Shown: positions 15,219 to 22,165 of the stretch, piece by piece
Layout: every line of letters starts with the position of its first letter
Numbering within the stretch: the stretch's first letter is position 1
Source: Verrucomicrobiota bacterium
Lineage (GTDB): Bacteria; Verrucomicrobiota; Verrucomicrobiia; Opitutales; Opitutaceae
NCBI GenBank assembly: GCA_030605125.1
Contig: JAUWBD010000017.1
Coordinates: forward strand, 1-41,142
Reading direction: 5' to 3'
DNA length: 41,142 nucleotides
Translations under genes and position numbers: made by a program
Notes under the pieces: generated by a model
The model's database searches: none
Told to the model about the DNA's origin: nothing
Seen by the model: only the letters and a program-made list of their open reading frames with translations

Positions 15219-17666
15219 TCAGCGGCGGCGACGGGTGGCGACGGCGAGGACCGCGAGGCCGGCGAGGGCGGCGAAGGCGGAGGGCTCCGGGATGGCCGAG
15301 GTGACGGTGAAGCCGAAGTCGTTGCCACCGGCGCCGAGCTGGTAGCTCGCGGCGAAGGTGTTCGCCCCGAGCGTGAAGGAGTGGCCTTCGTCGTAGCCGA
15401 GGAAGGTGCCGCTGATCGAGTTGGCGGAGTGGTTGACGAGGACGAGGAACTCGGTGCCGGTGGCGAGGGCGGGGAGCGACTCGAAGCCGGAGAGGACGAG
15501 CGAGGCGCCCGAAGCGATGGTGACGGTGGACGAGGCGCCGTTGACGATCAGCTGGTCAAAGGACGAGGCGGAGGCGGCCTCGACGGAGAAGACGGACGCG
15601 GCGCCGAAGGAGACGTTGCCATCCACGGTGAAGGCGCCGGGGCTGTTGCCCGGGGCGAAGGTGCCCTGGGTGAGCGTGAGCGCGTTGACGCGGCCGGAGC
15701 CGCCGAGGACGGCGGTGGCGCCGTTGAGCGTGACGCCGGAGCTGGCGAGCTGGCCGTTGACGACGAGCGTGCCGGCGGAGACGAGCGTGGCACCCGTGTA
15801 TCCAAGATCTGATGACAAGGTGAGGGCGCCGGAACCGGTCTTGGTGAGGCCGCCCGTGCCGGTGATGGCGCCGGCGAAGGTGGTGGAGGCGTTGTTGTTG
15901 CCGGCCGTGAGGGTGGCGGTGCCGAGGGTGACGGCGCCGCCGGTTGCGCCGCCGCCGGAGAGGCCGCCGACGGTCTGGTTGATGTTGTTGAGGTCGAGGG
16001 TGACGCCGGCGTTGTCGGCGAGGACGTAGGTGGACTGGGTGGAGAACACCTGCGGGGTGGTGTTGATCGTGGTGGCGCGGATGGTGCCGGCGTTGATCCG
16101 GGTGTCGTCGGCGTAGTCGGAGGCGGTGTTGAGGAAGGCGAGGACGCCGGCGCCTTCCTTCACGAGGCCGCCGTTGGTGAGGCGGACGCTGATCTCGAGG
16201 TCCTCGGCGGCGGCGCCGTCGGCGATGGTGAAGGTGCGGGCGGCGCCGCCGAGGTCGATGTAGCCGGTGCCGGAGCTGCGGGTGATCTGGACCTTGGTGG
16301 AAGCGCCGGTGGAGTTGGCGAAGGTCAGGTCGCCGCCGAGGCGAAGGACGCCGGGGGCGGAGGTGGCGGACTCGAAGAGCGTGAAGGCGTTGCGCGTCGA
16401 ACTGGTGTTGCCGTCGTGCGTGATGCTCAGGCCGCCCGAGCCGATCTCGATGGCGCCGCCGATGGTGCGCGAGCCGGCGGTGGTGACGGCGAGCGAGCCC
16501 GTGGTGAAGGTCGCGTCCTTCGCGACGGTGAAGGCGCCGGCGGAGAGCGTGGTGGCCGCGAGTGTTTCCGAGAGGCCTTGGGCGAGGGTGACGGTGCCGC
16601 CGCCCATGGTGAGGGAGGCGGTGTCGGCGATCTGGTGGGAGCGGGCCCAGGAGACGGTGCCGGCGGAGACGACGAGGTTGCCGGCGAGGGCGTTGACGCC
16701 GGCGGCCTTGTTGAGGCTGAGGGTGGCGCCGGAGACGGTGGTGGCGCCGTTGAAGGTGTTGCCGGCGGTGTCGGAGGCGCCGGAGCCGAGCGTGAGGCCG
16801 CCGGAGCCGGCGAGCGTGAGGCCGTTGCCGGAGCCGGTGAAGGCGCCGCCGAGGGTGAGGGTGTTGGCGGCGTTGCCGAAGGTGAGGGTGTGGGTGGTGT
16901 TGGTCCCCTGGATCGAGCCGCCGCCGGAGAAGGCGAAGGAGTTGCTGGAGCTGGCCTCGAAGATCGAGGCGCTGCCGGCGATGTGGAAGGGGTTGGCGAG
17001 GACGAGCGAGGTCGCGCCGGCGGTGGTCCGCATGGCGCCGCCGGCGAGGGTGAAGGCGCCGGAGCCGAGGGCGGAGTTGTTGCCGACGTAGATGCGGCCG
17101 CGCTCGAGCGTGACGCCGCCGGAGTGGCTGGAGGCGGCGGAGAGGAGGACGCCGCCGGAACCGGTGTAGCCGAAATCGAGGATGAGTTTGCCCGCGCCGC
17201 TCATGGCGCCGAGCTGGAGGTTGCCGTTGCCGTTGACTGAGTTGGTGACGGTGAGGTCGGCCGAAAGAATCATCGGCACGTTGATCGTTTTGGACGACGT
17301 GCTGGTGGAATTGAAATGGATGGTGGAGGCGGTGCCGTTGTGGGAGACGAAGTTGAGCGACTGCGTGCCGCTGCGGGCGATGGAGACGGTGTTCGCCGCG
17401 CTGCCGCCGAAGATGATGCTGTTGAGCTGGAAATCGCCGGCGAGGTCGTTGGTCGCGGTGTAGGCGGAGGCGGCGTTGTTGAACTGGAGGACGGTGGAGC
17501 TGCCGGAGGACGGGAGGCCGGTGCCCGACCAGTTGCCGGCGACGCTCCAGTTGCCGGTGGTGCCGTTCCAGACGGACTGAGCGAAGACGGCGGGGATGCC
17601 GGCGAAAAGCGCGAGGAGCGCGGAGGCCGCGGCGCGGCGGTGGGCGAGGGATTGCGGGGTTGACAT
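15219..17666 (-). CDS. Beta-strand-repeat passenger-type surface protein with PEP-CTERM tail
   Basis: An 815-residue secreted protein. The ATG at 17666 (MSTPQSLAHRRAAASALL) gives a signal peptide ending near GIPAVFAQ. The mature chain is built of Gly/Ala/Ser/Thr-rich strands with repeated GxLTLxxG-type units, as in autotransporter-associated beta-strand repeat proteins. The best unit is around residues 627-695 (GTLVVNGQL, GATAVLGGSG, GTFAPGNSPGAFTVDG). It starts with WNGTTGNWSVAGNWSG, the usual opening of this group. There is no outer-membrane beta-barrel; instead it ends with a PEP-CTERM signal (IPEPSAF, hydrophobic helix, TRRRR; 792-815), recognised by exosortase with loss of the tail. It is the first gene of the minus-strand run and is divergent from the LacI gene. 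It is probably a surface or exopolymer-associated adhesion protein. Confidence 0.9.
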   Translation of the reverse strand: MSTPQSLAHRRAAASALLALFAGIPAVFAQSVWNGTTGNWSVAGNWSGTGLPSSGSSTVLQFNNAASAYTATNDLAGDFQLNSIIFGGSAANTVSIARSGTQSLNFVSHNGTASTIHFNSTSTSSKTINVPMILSADLTVTNSVNGNGNLQLGAMSGAGKLILDFGYTGSGGVLLSAASSHSGGVTLERGRIYVGNNSALGSGAFTLAGGAMRTTAGATSLVLANPFHIAGSASIFEASSSNSFAFSGGGSIQGTNTTHTLTFGNAANTLTLGGAFTGSGNGLTLAGSGGLTLGSGASDTAGNTFNGATTVSGATLSLNKAAGVNALAGNLVVSAGTVSWARSHQIADTASLTMGGGTVTLAQGLSETLAATTLSAGAFTVAKDATFTTGSLAVTTAGSRTIGGAIEIGSGGLSITHDGNTSSTRNAFTLFESATSAPGVLRLGGDLTFANSTGASTKVQITRSSGTGYIDLGGAARTFTIADGAAAEDLEISVRLTNGGLVKEGAGVLAFLNTASDYADDTRINAGTIRATTINTTPQVFSTQSTYVLADNAGVTLDLNNINQTVGGLSGGGATGGAVTLGTATLTAGNNNASTTFAGAITGTGGLTKTGSGALTLSSDLGYTGATLVSAGTLVVNGQLASSGVTLNGATAVLGGSGRVNALTLTQGTFAPGNSPGAFTVDGNVSFGAASVFSVEAASASSFDQLIVNGASSTVTIASGASLVLSGFESLPALATGTEFLVLVNHSANSISGTFLGYDEGHSFTLGANTFAASYQLGAGGNDFGFTVTSAIPEPSAFAALAGLAVLAVATRRRR

Positions 17667-17691
17667 GGAGGTAGCGGAAGGGAACTGTCGC

Positions 17692-17728
17692 AAACGTTAT
17701 CGAAAACGTTTACGAAATGACAAGTCAA
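17692..17728. promoter_or_regulatory. Divergent promoter region with two LacI-like operator palindromes
   Basis: AAACGTTA (17692-17699) and the perfect palindrome AAACGTTT (17704-17711) have CG centres exactly 12 bp apart. LacI-family operators are commonly AT-flanked palindromes around a central CG. On the minus strand, TTGACT (17728-17723) could be the -35 box for the beta-strand-repeat gene, placing both palindromes in the spacer and -10 zone, where a repressor would block transcription. The region is clearly AT-richer than its surroundings. The divergent LacI-family gene starts just to the right, so autoregulation is likely (inference). No convincing -10 box was identified. Confidence 0.6.
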
Positions 17729-17776
17729 AAAACGCTTCCTTTCGCGCCCGCGTCTGCGGATGTATTTGCAAGCATC

Positions 17777-18877
17777 ATGCCTAAGCACGCCTTGCGAAAT
17801 CGCGCCGGAGAGAGGGAGGCCGGGCTTGGCAAGGGGGGGCGGGGGCGCCAAGTGGGCATCAAGCAGATCGCGGCGGAGCTGGGCGTGAGCGTGGGCACGG
17901 TGTCGCGGGCCTTGAACAACCGCTACGGGGTCGATCCGGAGACGCGGGAGCGCGTGATCGCGGCGGCGAAGCGGGCGGGCTACGTGCCGGACGCGGCGGC
18001 GCGGCGGCTGAAGTCGCATCCGCTGTGGCGGGTGGCGCTGCTCTTCGCGCCTTTCGTGGGGCCGGGCGGGGAGATCAACCCGGCGGCGGTGGCGACGGTG
18101 GAGGCCCTGCGGGCCGAGGCGCAGCGGCGGGGGTTGGAGTTTCAACTGGTGGAGTATCGCGGCGACGCGGACGTGGTGGCGCGCTGCGAGGCGGGTGAGT
18201 TCGACGCGGCGATCACCTATGGTCACTTCGAGCCGGCGACGCTGGAGCTGCTGGCGGGGCGCGGGTTGCCGACGGTGTCGCTACAGGGGCGGATGCGCGC
18301 CGGTCGAGTGGTGCCGGTGCGGGTGGATACGCGGGCGGCGGCCTACGAGGCGGTGCTGTATCTGGCGGCGCTCGGGCATCGGCGCGTCGGGCTGGTGGCG
18401 GGGCCGGAGACGGAGCTGCACCACCGCGGATTCTACGAGGGCTTCGCGGCGGCGGTGGACGAGTTTTCGCTGGAATCGCCGGCGGAGTGGCGCTTGGCGC
18501 TGGGGGCGGACCAGCTAAACGTGCGGGGCGCGGCGAGCGCGCTCGCGCCGGTGCTGGCGGATGCGGCGCGGAGGCCGAGCGCGGTGGTGTTTGCCTCGGA
18601 CTGGCTGGCCTGCGGCGGGCTGGAGGCGGCGCGGGCGGCGGGCTTGGGCGTGCCGCGCGACCTGAGCGTGACGGGCTTCGACGATTTGCCGATCGCGGCG
18701 GAGCAGACGCCGCCGCTCACGACCTTCGACGTGCACCTGGACCGGCTCGCGGAGACGGTGTTCGAGGCGGCGACGCGTCTGCTCGAGAACCCGCTGCTCT
18801 CGGCGGCCGAGCTGGAGGAGCCCCGGGTGCGGGCGGATTTCGTGAAGCGCGGCTCCTGCGGTCTGGCCGGGCGCTGA
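17777..18877 (+). CDS. LacI-family transcriptional regulator (left locus)
   Basis: A 366-residue DNA-binding repressor of the LacI/GalR family. The HTH begins GIKQIAAELGVSVGTVSRALNN (about residues 26-47), followed by RERVIAAAKRAGYVPDAAARRLKSHP, the usual hinge segment, and a periplasmic-binding-protein-like sensor domain with FASDWLACGGLEAARAAG and LSVTGFDDLPIAAEQTPPLTT. It is expected to bind a sugar or sugar phosphate that changes operator affinity. The ATG at 17777 was chosen because an earlier in-frame ATG (17717) would place coding sequence close against the operator-like palindromes and adds an atypical N-terminus; a GTG at 17851 directly before the HTH is another option. It is divergent from the seven-gene glycan run and probably controls it. 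Confidence 0.92.
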   Translation: MPKHALRNRAGEREAGLGKGGRGRQVGIKQIAAELGVSVGTVSRALNNRYGVDPETRERVIAAAKRAGYVPDAAARRLKSHPLWRVALLFAPFVGPGGEINPAAVATVEALRAEAQRRGLEFQLVEYRGDADVVARCEAGEFDAAITYGHFEPATLELLAGRGLPTVSLQGRMRAGRVVPVRVDTRAAAYEAVLYLAALGHRRVGLVAGPETELHHRGFYEGFAAAVDEFSLESPAEWRLALGADQLNVRGAASALAPVLADAARRPSAVVFASDWLACGGLEAARAAGLGVPRDLSVTGFDDLPIAAEQTPPLTTFDVHLDRLAETVFEAATRLLENPLLSAAELEEPRVRADFVKRGSCGLAGR

Positions 18878-19085
18878 GGCGCGGCCTCGGGCGGGGCGAG
18901 CCGACCGGATCAAAGCGCCCGGCGCACCCGAACGACGGCGTCAACCTCTGGCAGCTGTCCAACCATATCACCCCCAGGCGCGCGAGCTGGCGTTCGGCTG
19001 CACGCGCCGGGCTGGGCTTTTTCCTTTCCACGCGGTCGAGGGCTTCGATCCGCCGCTGCCGTTGATGCGCAGGCGGGGCATCCCG
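18878..19085. pseudogene. Gene-free scar with degenerate copy of the YgaP-type membrane gene (19004-19077)
   Basis: Bases 19004-19077 match 2611-2685 of the tandem-domain membrane gene almost base for base (GCGCCGGGCTGGGCTTTTTC, then CCACGCGGTCGAGGGCTTCG and on to GATGCGC). The copy has lost one T (19024-19028 region) and one A (near 19070), so the frame is broken, and similarity ends at about 19077. It corresponds to the second TM helix and PPLPLMRK part of copy B. The stretch before it (18878-19003) contains nothing I can assign. The scar lies between the stops of the LacI gene and the convergent dehydrogenase gene. Confidence 0.75.
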
Positions 19086-20150
19086 TCACGTGGAGCGGTC
19101 GTAGATATCGAGCGTCACACGGGATTCGACTTCGGCCCCTCGAAGGTAACGCTCGATATTGCTTAACGCGAACTCCCCGATCTTGACGTATTGATCGCGC
19201 GTGGGCCCAGCGATGTGCGGGGAGAGAACGGCGTCTTCGAGCGCGCAGAGCGGATTGTCGAAGGTGAGTGGTTCGGCGACAACCACATCCGTCGCCACGC
19301 GCACGCGGCCCCCGCGCCCCTCCGCGACCAGCGCGGCTTCATCGACCAGTTGTCCCCTCGCGACGTTGACGAATACGGCCTCGTCGGGCAGCAGGGACAA
19401 CTCCCTCCTGCCGATGCAGCCCTCGGTCGCGGGCGTAAGGCTCTCGCATTCGAAGAAGATGTGCGAGCTTCCCAGCAGTTCATCGAGGCTTGCGCAGGGG
19501 GTGACGCCCTCTTGGAGAAACACGTCGCGCGGCACGCCCGCAGAGTAGCTTCGAACGTGCGTTCGGAATGGACGGAGCAGGCGCACGAGGGCGCGGGCCA
19601 CCGCTCCGAAGCCGTGGATGCCGACACCCCGGTCGAAGAGGGTCTTGGTCCCCAGAAGAGACGGTTCGCTGTCGCGGTTCTTCAGCGAGATGATCTTTCG
19701 CCAGTTCCCTTGGTTGCGGAGGGCGGAGAGGGCGAGGAGCAGCGCGTGCTCGGCGACACCTTCGGCGGCCAGCCAGCCCCAGTTGCTGACCGTGCCGCCG
19801 GCCTCGATGAAGCTCCGCGGCACGAGCCTCTTCACGGAGCCGGCGAGATGGCAGACGTAGCGGAGCGTGCAGTCGGGGGACTCGATCCAGGCCGCGGGCA
19901 AGGGTGGGGTGGACCATCCGGTCAGCAGGATGTCCGGGCGCGATTCCCGCAGCCAGCGCTCCCAGATGACGCCCTGCGGGAGCCAGAGCGCGTCGATCGG
20001 CAGCGCGCCGAGCCGCCGCTCGATCTGCGGGAGAAACGCGGCGCGTTCGGAGGCGTTGCACACGCAGGCCAGGCGCGGGTTGAGGAGCGCAGCCGCGACC
20101 GGGCGCGCGGCGCCGCCGCGGTATTTGTCGAGAAAAGCGGTGGGAGGCAT
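19086..20150 (-). CDS. D-isomer-specific 2-hydroxyacid dehydrogenase family protein
   Basis: A 354-residue NAD(P)-dependent oxidoreductase of the D-2-hydroxyacid dehydrogenase family (the phosphoglycerate, glyoxylate and hydroxypyruvate dehydrogenase group), expected to interconvert a 2-oxoacid and a D-2-hydroxyacid in the cytoplasm. The ATG at 20150 (MPPTAFLDKY) was chosen because upstream in-frame codons look non-coding. Motifs: the Rossmann loop GIHGFGAVARA (177-187), NVARGQLVDEAAL (262-274; Arg265 as substrate-binding Arg), Glu293 in VVAEP and His312 in SPHIAG as the catalytic pair. The basic residues that would reveal NAD or NADP preference cannot be judged. It is divergent from the right-hand plus-strand run, so it may process a uronate-derived acid (inference). 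A two-palindrome spacer lies upstream. Confidence 0.9.
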   Translation of the reverse strand: MPPTAFLDKYRGGAARPVAAALLNPRLACVCNASERAAFLPQIERRLGALPIDALWLPQGVIWERWLRESRPDILLTGWSTPPLPAAWIESPDCTLRYVCHLAGSVKRLVPRSFIEAGGTVSNWGWLAAEGVAEHALLLALSALRNQGNWRKIISLKNRDSEPSLLGTKTLFDRGVGIHGFGAVARALVRLLRPFRTHVRSYSAGVPRDVFLQEGVTPCASLDELLGSSHIFFECESLTPATEGCIGRRELSLLPDEAVFVNVARGQLVDEAALVAEGRGGRVRVATDVVVAEPLTFDNPLCALEDAVLSPHIAGPTRDQYVKIGEFALSNIERYLRGAEVESRVTLDIYDRST

Positions 20151-20198
20151 CGACGAGCATCCCACTCCCCCGCGCGAAACGGCGCGAACGGGACGCGA

Positions 20199-20268
20199 TT
20201 GACACAGGTCAACCGAGTGAAGGCCCGGTGGGCCGGGCGGCGGGCGCTGCGTTTTGTGACCTGAGTCA
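20199..20268. promoter_or_regulatory. Two TGAC-N4-GTCA palindromes in the divergent spacer
   Basis: TTGACACAGGTCAA (20199-20212) is a perfect 5-bp inverted repeat around ACAG. TGACCTGAGTCA (20257-20268) has the same TGAC-N4-GTCA form, with centres 57 bp apart. Between them is the hairpin GGCCC-GGT-GGGCC (20222-20234). They lie between the dehydrogenase (minus) and the second pseudopilin-like gene (plus), where both promoters must be. TTGACA at 20199 could be a -35 box but has no convincing -10 box. Candidate operators for an unidentified regulator. Confidence 0.45.
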
Positions 20269-20346
20269 GCGCCGGCGCGCTTTAACGAAACCGGGGCCGT
20301 GGGAATATGTGCGGCAGAAACGAGACACCCCGACTCCGTCCACCCC

Positions 20347-21030
20347 ATGCCCTCTCAATCGTCCTTCCGAACCGAGCGTGGATTCACGCTCATCGAGCTG
20401 CTCACCGTCATCGCCATCATCGGCATCCTGGCGGCGATCGTCATCACCACCGTGGGCCGTGTGCGTGAAAGCGCCAGGTCCTCCGTGTGCGCCTCCAATC
20501 TGCGGCAGATCGGCCTGGCGATGATGCTCTACGCCGACGACAACCGCGGCAACTTTCCGACCGCCTACGTCAACGCTCCGGGGCAGAACGTCACCTGGAA
20601 CAGCAAGCTGAATCCCTACATCATCTCGCAGGCGGCGTCGTCGAATCCCAACGCGCCGCAGTTCGATTCGAGTCCGGTCTGGGACTGCCCCTCCGCCGAG
20701 AAGATCAAGGTCAACGCGTCCGACCGGTATCATCTTCGCCACTACGGGATGAACGTGATGATCCGCGAGCCGCAGTGGAACTACATCCGCGCCCGCGTGC
20801 CGACGCCCTCGCGCTACATCCTCATCGGCGAGATCAACCGGAACGGCGAGTTCGTCTCGGGGCTTAACCCCACGCCGGACCGCACCGGTTCGGTTGATAC
20901 AACCTACCGCATCTCCCATCGCAACGGCACCGGCTCCAACTACGCCTTCGCGGACGGTCACGTGGAATTCCGGGCCGGCGCGTTGACCGACGCCGCGGCC
21001 GCCACTTCGCCTTGGCGCTGGTGGCAGTAG
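20347..21030 (+). CDS. Prepilin-type H-X9-DG protein (type II pseudopilin-like), 227 aa
   Basis: A 227-residue protein with a type IV prepilin leader: MPSQSSFRTERG then FTLIELLTVIAIIGILAA, with cleavage expected between Gly12 and Phe13 and Glu at +5. The globular part follows the planctomycete/verrucomicrobial plan: RARSSVCASNLRQIGLAMMLYADDN-like helix, variable middle, and a C-terminal FADGHVEFR strand after HRNGTGSN. That resembles the H-X9-DG motif but with 11 residues between His and Asp. The group is known for prepilin-type processing, yet its function is unproven. It starts the plus-strand run that includes the esterase and lyases, as a second pseudopilin-like protein does within the left locus. 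The ATG at 20347 was chosen because it gives a normal leader length. Confidence 0.9.
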   Translation: MPSQSSFRTERGFTLIELLTVIAIIGILAAIVITTVGRVRESARSSVCASNLRQIGLAMMLYADDNRGNFPTAYVNAPGQNVTWNSKLNPYIISQAASSNPNAPQFDSSPVWDCPSAEKIKVNASDRYHLRHYGMNVMIREPQWNYIRARVPTPSRYILIGEINRNGEFVSGLNPTPDRTGSVDTTYRISHRNGTGSNYAFADGHVEFRAGALTDAAAATSPWRWWQ

Positions 21031-21075
21031 CCCGGCCCGGCCCGGCTCGCCCGCGTCCCGCCCCCCCCGCTTTCT

Positions 21076-21096
21076 CCGCCGGCCCCGTGTCGGCGG
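21076..21096 (+). terminator. Short GC hairpin after the pseudopilin-like gene
   Basis: CCGCCG (21076-21081) and CGGCGG (21091-21096) can pair as a 6-bp stem with a 9-base loop in the 112-bp spacer before the PEP-CTERM gene. There is no T-run. It may slow transcription or protect the message, but it is weak evidence for a real terminator. Confidence 0.3.
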
Positions 21097-21142
21097 CAGG
21101 TTCTCCCGTATCGCAAGAAAACCATCCAGCCCCGTCATCACC

Positions 21143-22048
21143 ATGAAATCATCCGCCACCAGCCTCCGCGTCGCCCTCGGGCTCGCGTTCACCGCCTGCG
21201 CCGCCTCCGCCCAGGCCGTCTTCACCGAGAACTTCCAATCCTACACGATCACGCCGCCGGCGACCTTCGTCACGCTGCCCCAGTCCAACACCGACACGAG
21301 CGTGCGTTGGCTGAGCCGCACCATCGACACCAACCGCCTCGTGCGGGTTTACACCGACACTTCGGAGCTGTTCGGCGCCGGCGCCTCCAACCAATACCTC
21401 CGCCTGGAACGCCTCAGCGGGGCGACCGCGGATCTCAACGCCATCACCCAGCCGACTTCCACCCCGCTCCTCAGCGGCGAGATCAATTTCGATTTTTTCG
21501 TGGCCGCCGGCTCGATCACCAGCACCAACAACGCCTCGGGTTTCCGGCTCACCTTCCTCGCGAACACGAGCACCAACATCAACACGTTCACCAGCGCCAA
21601 CACGGTCGGTGGCATCTACTTCACCGACGGGACGATCAATCTGCGCAGCTCCGGCGCCGCGATGCTCACCGACAACGCCAGCAAATTCTCCTTCACCACC
21701 GACCAGAAAAACTCGCTGCGCATCGTGTTCAACAACACCACGAGCACGCTCGTCTATGACGGCGGCAGCCTGTCGGCCGGCTTCATGGACATCTACTTGA
21801 ACGGCACGAAGCAGGCGACCTGGTCGCTCAATTCCGGCAACACGGCCGGCCAGGGGAACGGCGTCAACTCCATGTGGTGGGCCGCTCCGTCGGGCCTGAG
21901 CAACAGCTCCCACGTGCAGGGCGTCTTCAACGTGGACAACATCGTGCTCTCGCCCGCCGCGATCCCCGAGCCCGCCACCGTCGCCTTCGTGCTCCCGGCC
22001 GCCCTCGGCGGTCTGTTCCTCCGTCGTCGTCGCGCCCAGAGCCGCTGA
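21143..22048 (+). CDS. Secreted jelly-roll-type protein with PEP-CTERM tail, 301 aa
   Basis: A 301-residue exported protein. The signal peptide runs to about residue 24 (LGLAFTACAASAQA). The mature part opens with FTENFQSY and looks like a concanavalin-type beta-sandwich, with FDFFVAAGSI, GFRLTFLAN, LRIVFNNTTSTL, DIYLNGTKQATW and VQGVFNVDNIVLS. It ends in a PEP-CTERM tail (IPEPATVAF, hydrophobic helix, RRRR; 274-301), so it is expected to be processed by exosortase and retained at or near the surface. The next gene encodes a homologue without that tail. The fold suggests carbohydrate binding, but no catalytic residues can be named. It is second in the plus-strand run. Confidence 0.88.
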   Translation: MKSSATSLRVALGLAFTACAASAQAVFTENFQSYTITPPATFVTLPQSNTDTSVRWLSRTIDTNRLVRVYTDTSELFGAGASNQYLRLERLSGATADLNAITQPTSTPLLSGEINFDFFVAAGSITSTNNASGFRLTFLANTSTNINTFTSANTVGGIYFTDGTINLRSSGAAMLTDNASKFSFTTDQKNSLRIVFNNTTSTLVYDGGSLSAGFMDIYLNGTKQATWSLNSGNTAGQGNGVNSMWWAAPSGLSNSSHVQGVFNVDNIVLSPAAIPEPATVAFVLPAALGGLFLRRRRAQSR

Positions 22049-22074
22049 GCCCCGCGCCTGCGTTCGATCGATCT

Positions 22075-22094
22075 CCCCGCGCGCCGGCGCGGGG
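22075..22094 (+). terminator. GC-rich hairpin between the two jelly-roll genes
   Basis: CCCCGCGC (22075-22082) pairs perfectly with GCGCGGGG (22087-22094) around the loop GCCG, 27 bases after the stop codon of the PEP-CTERM gene. The 8-bp GC stem is very stable, but there is no T-run, so it may be an attenuator or mRNA 3'-end protector rather than a full terminator. Confidence 0.45.
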
Positions 22095-22165
22095 ACCGCC
22101 GCCACGGAACGCAAGGGCCGCGCCCGCGAGTTCCCTCCGCACTTTTCAACCACATCCCCCGCGCC

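Noticed and set aside
15219..17666. Beta-strand-repeat protein considered as a classical type V autotransporter
   Set aside because: There is no C-terminal outer-membrane beta-barrel; the end is a PEP-CTERM sorting tail.
17730..17737. AAACGCTT as a third LacI-like site
   Set aside because: It is not palindromic and has irregular spacing to the other two sites; insufficient evidence.
18878..19003. Searched the spacer after the LacI gene for a tRNA or attachment site that could explain the scar
   Set aside because: No tRNA-like cloverleaf, CCA end or clear direct repeat was found; only the degenerate membrane-gene fragment is supported.
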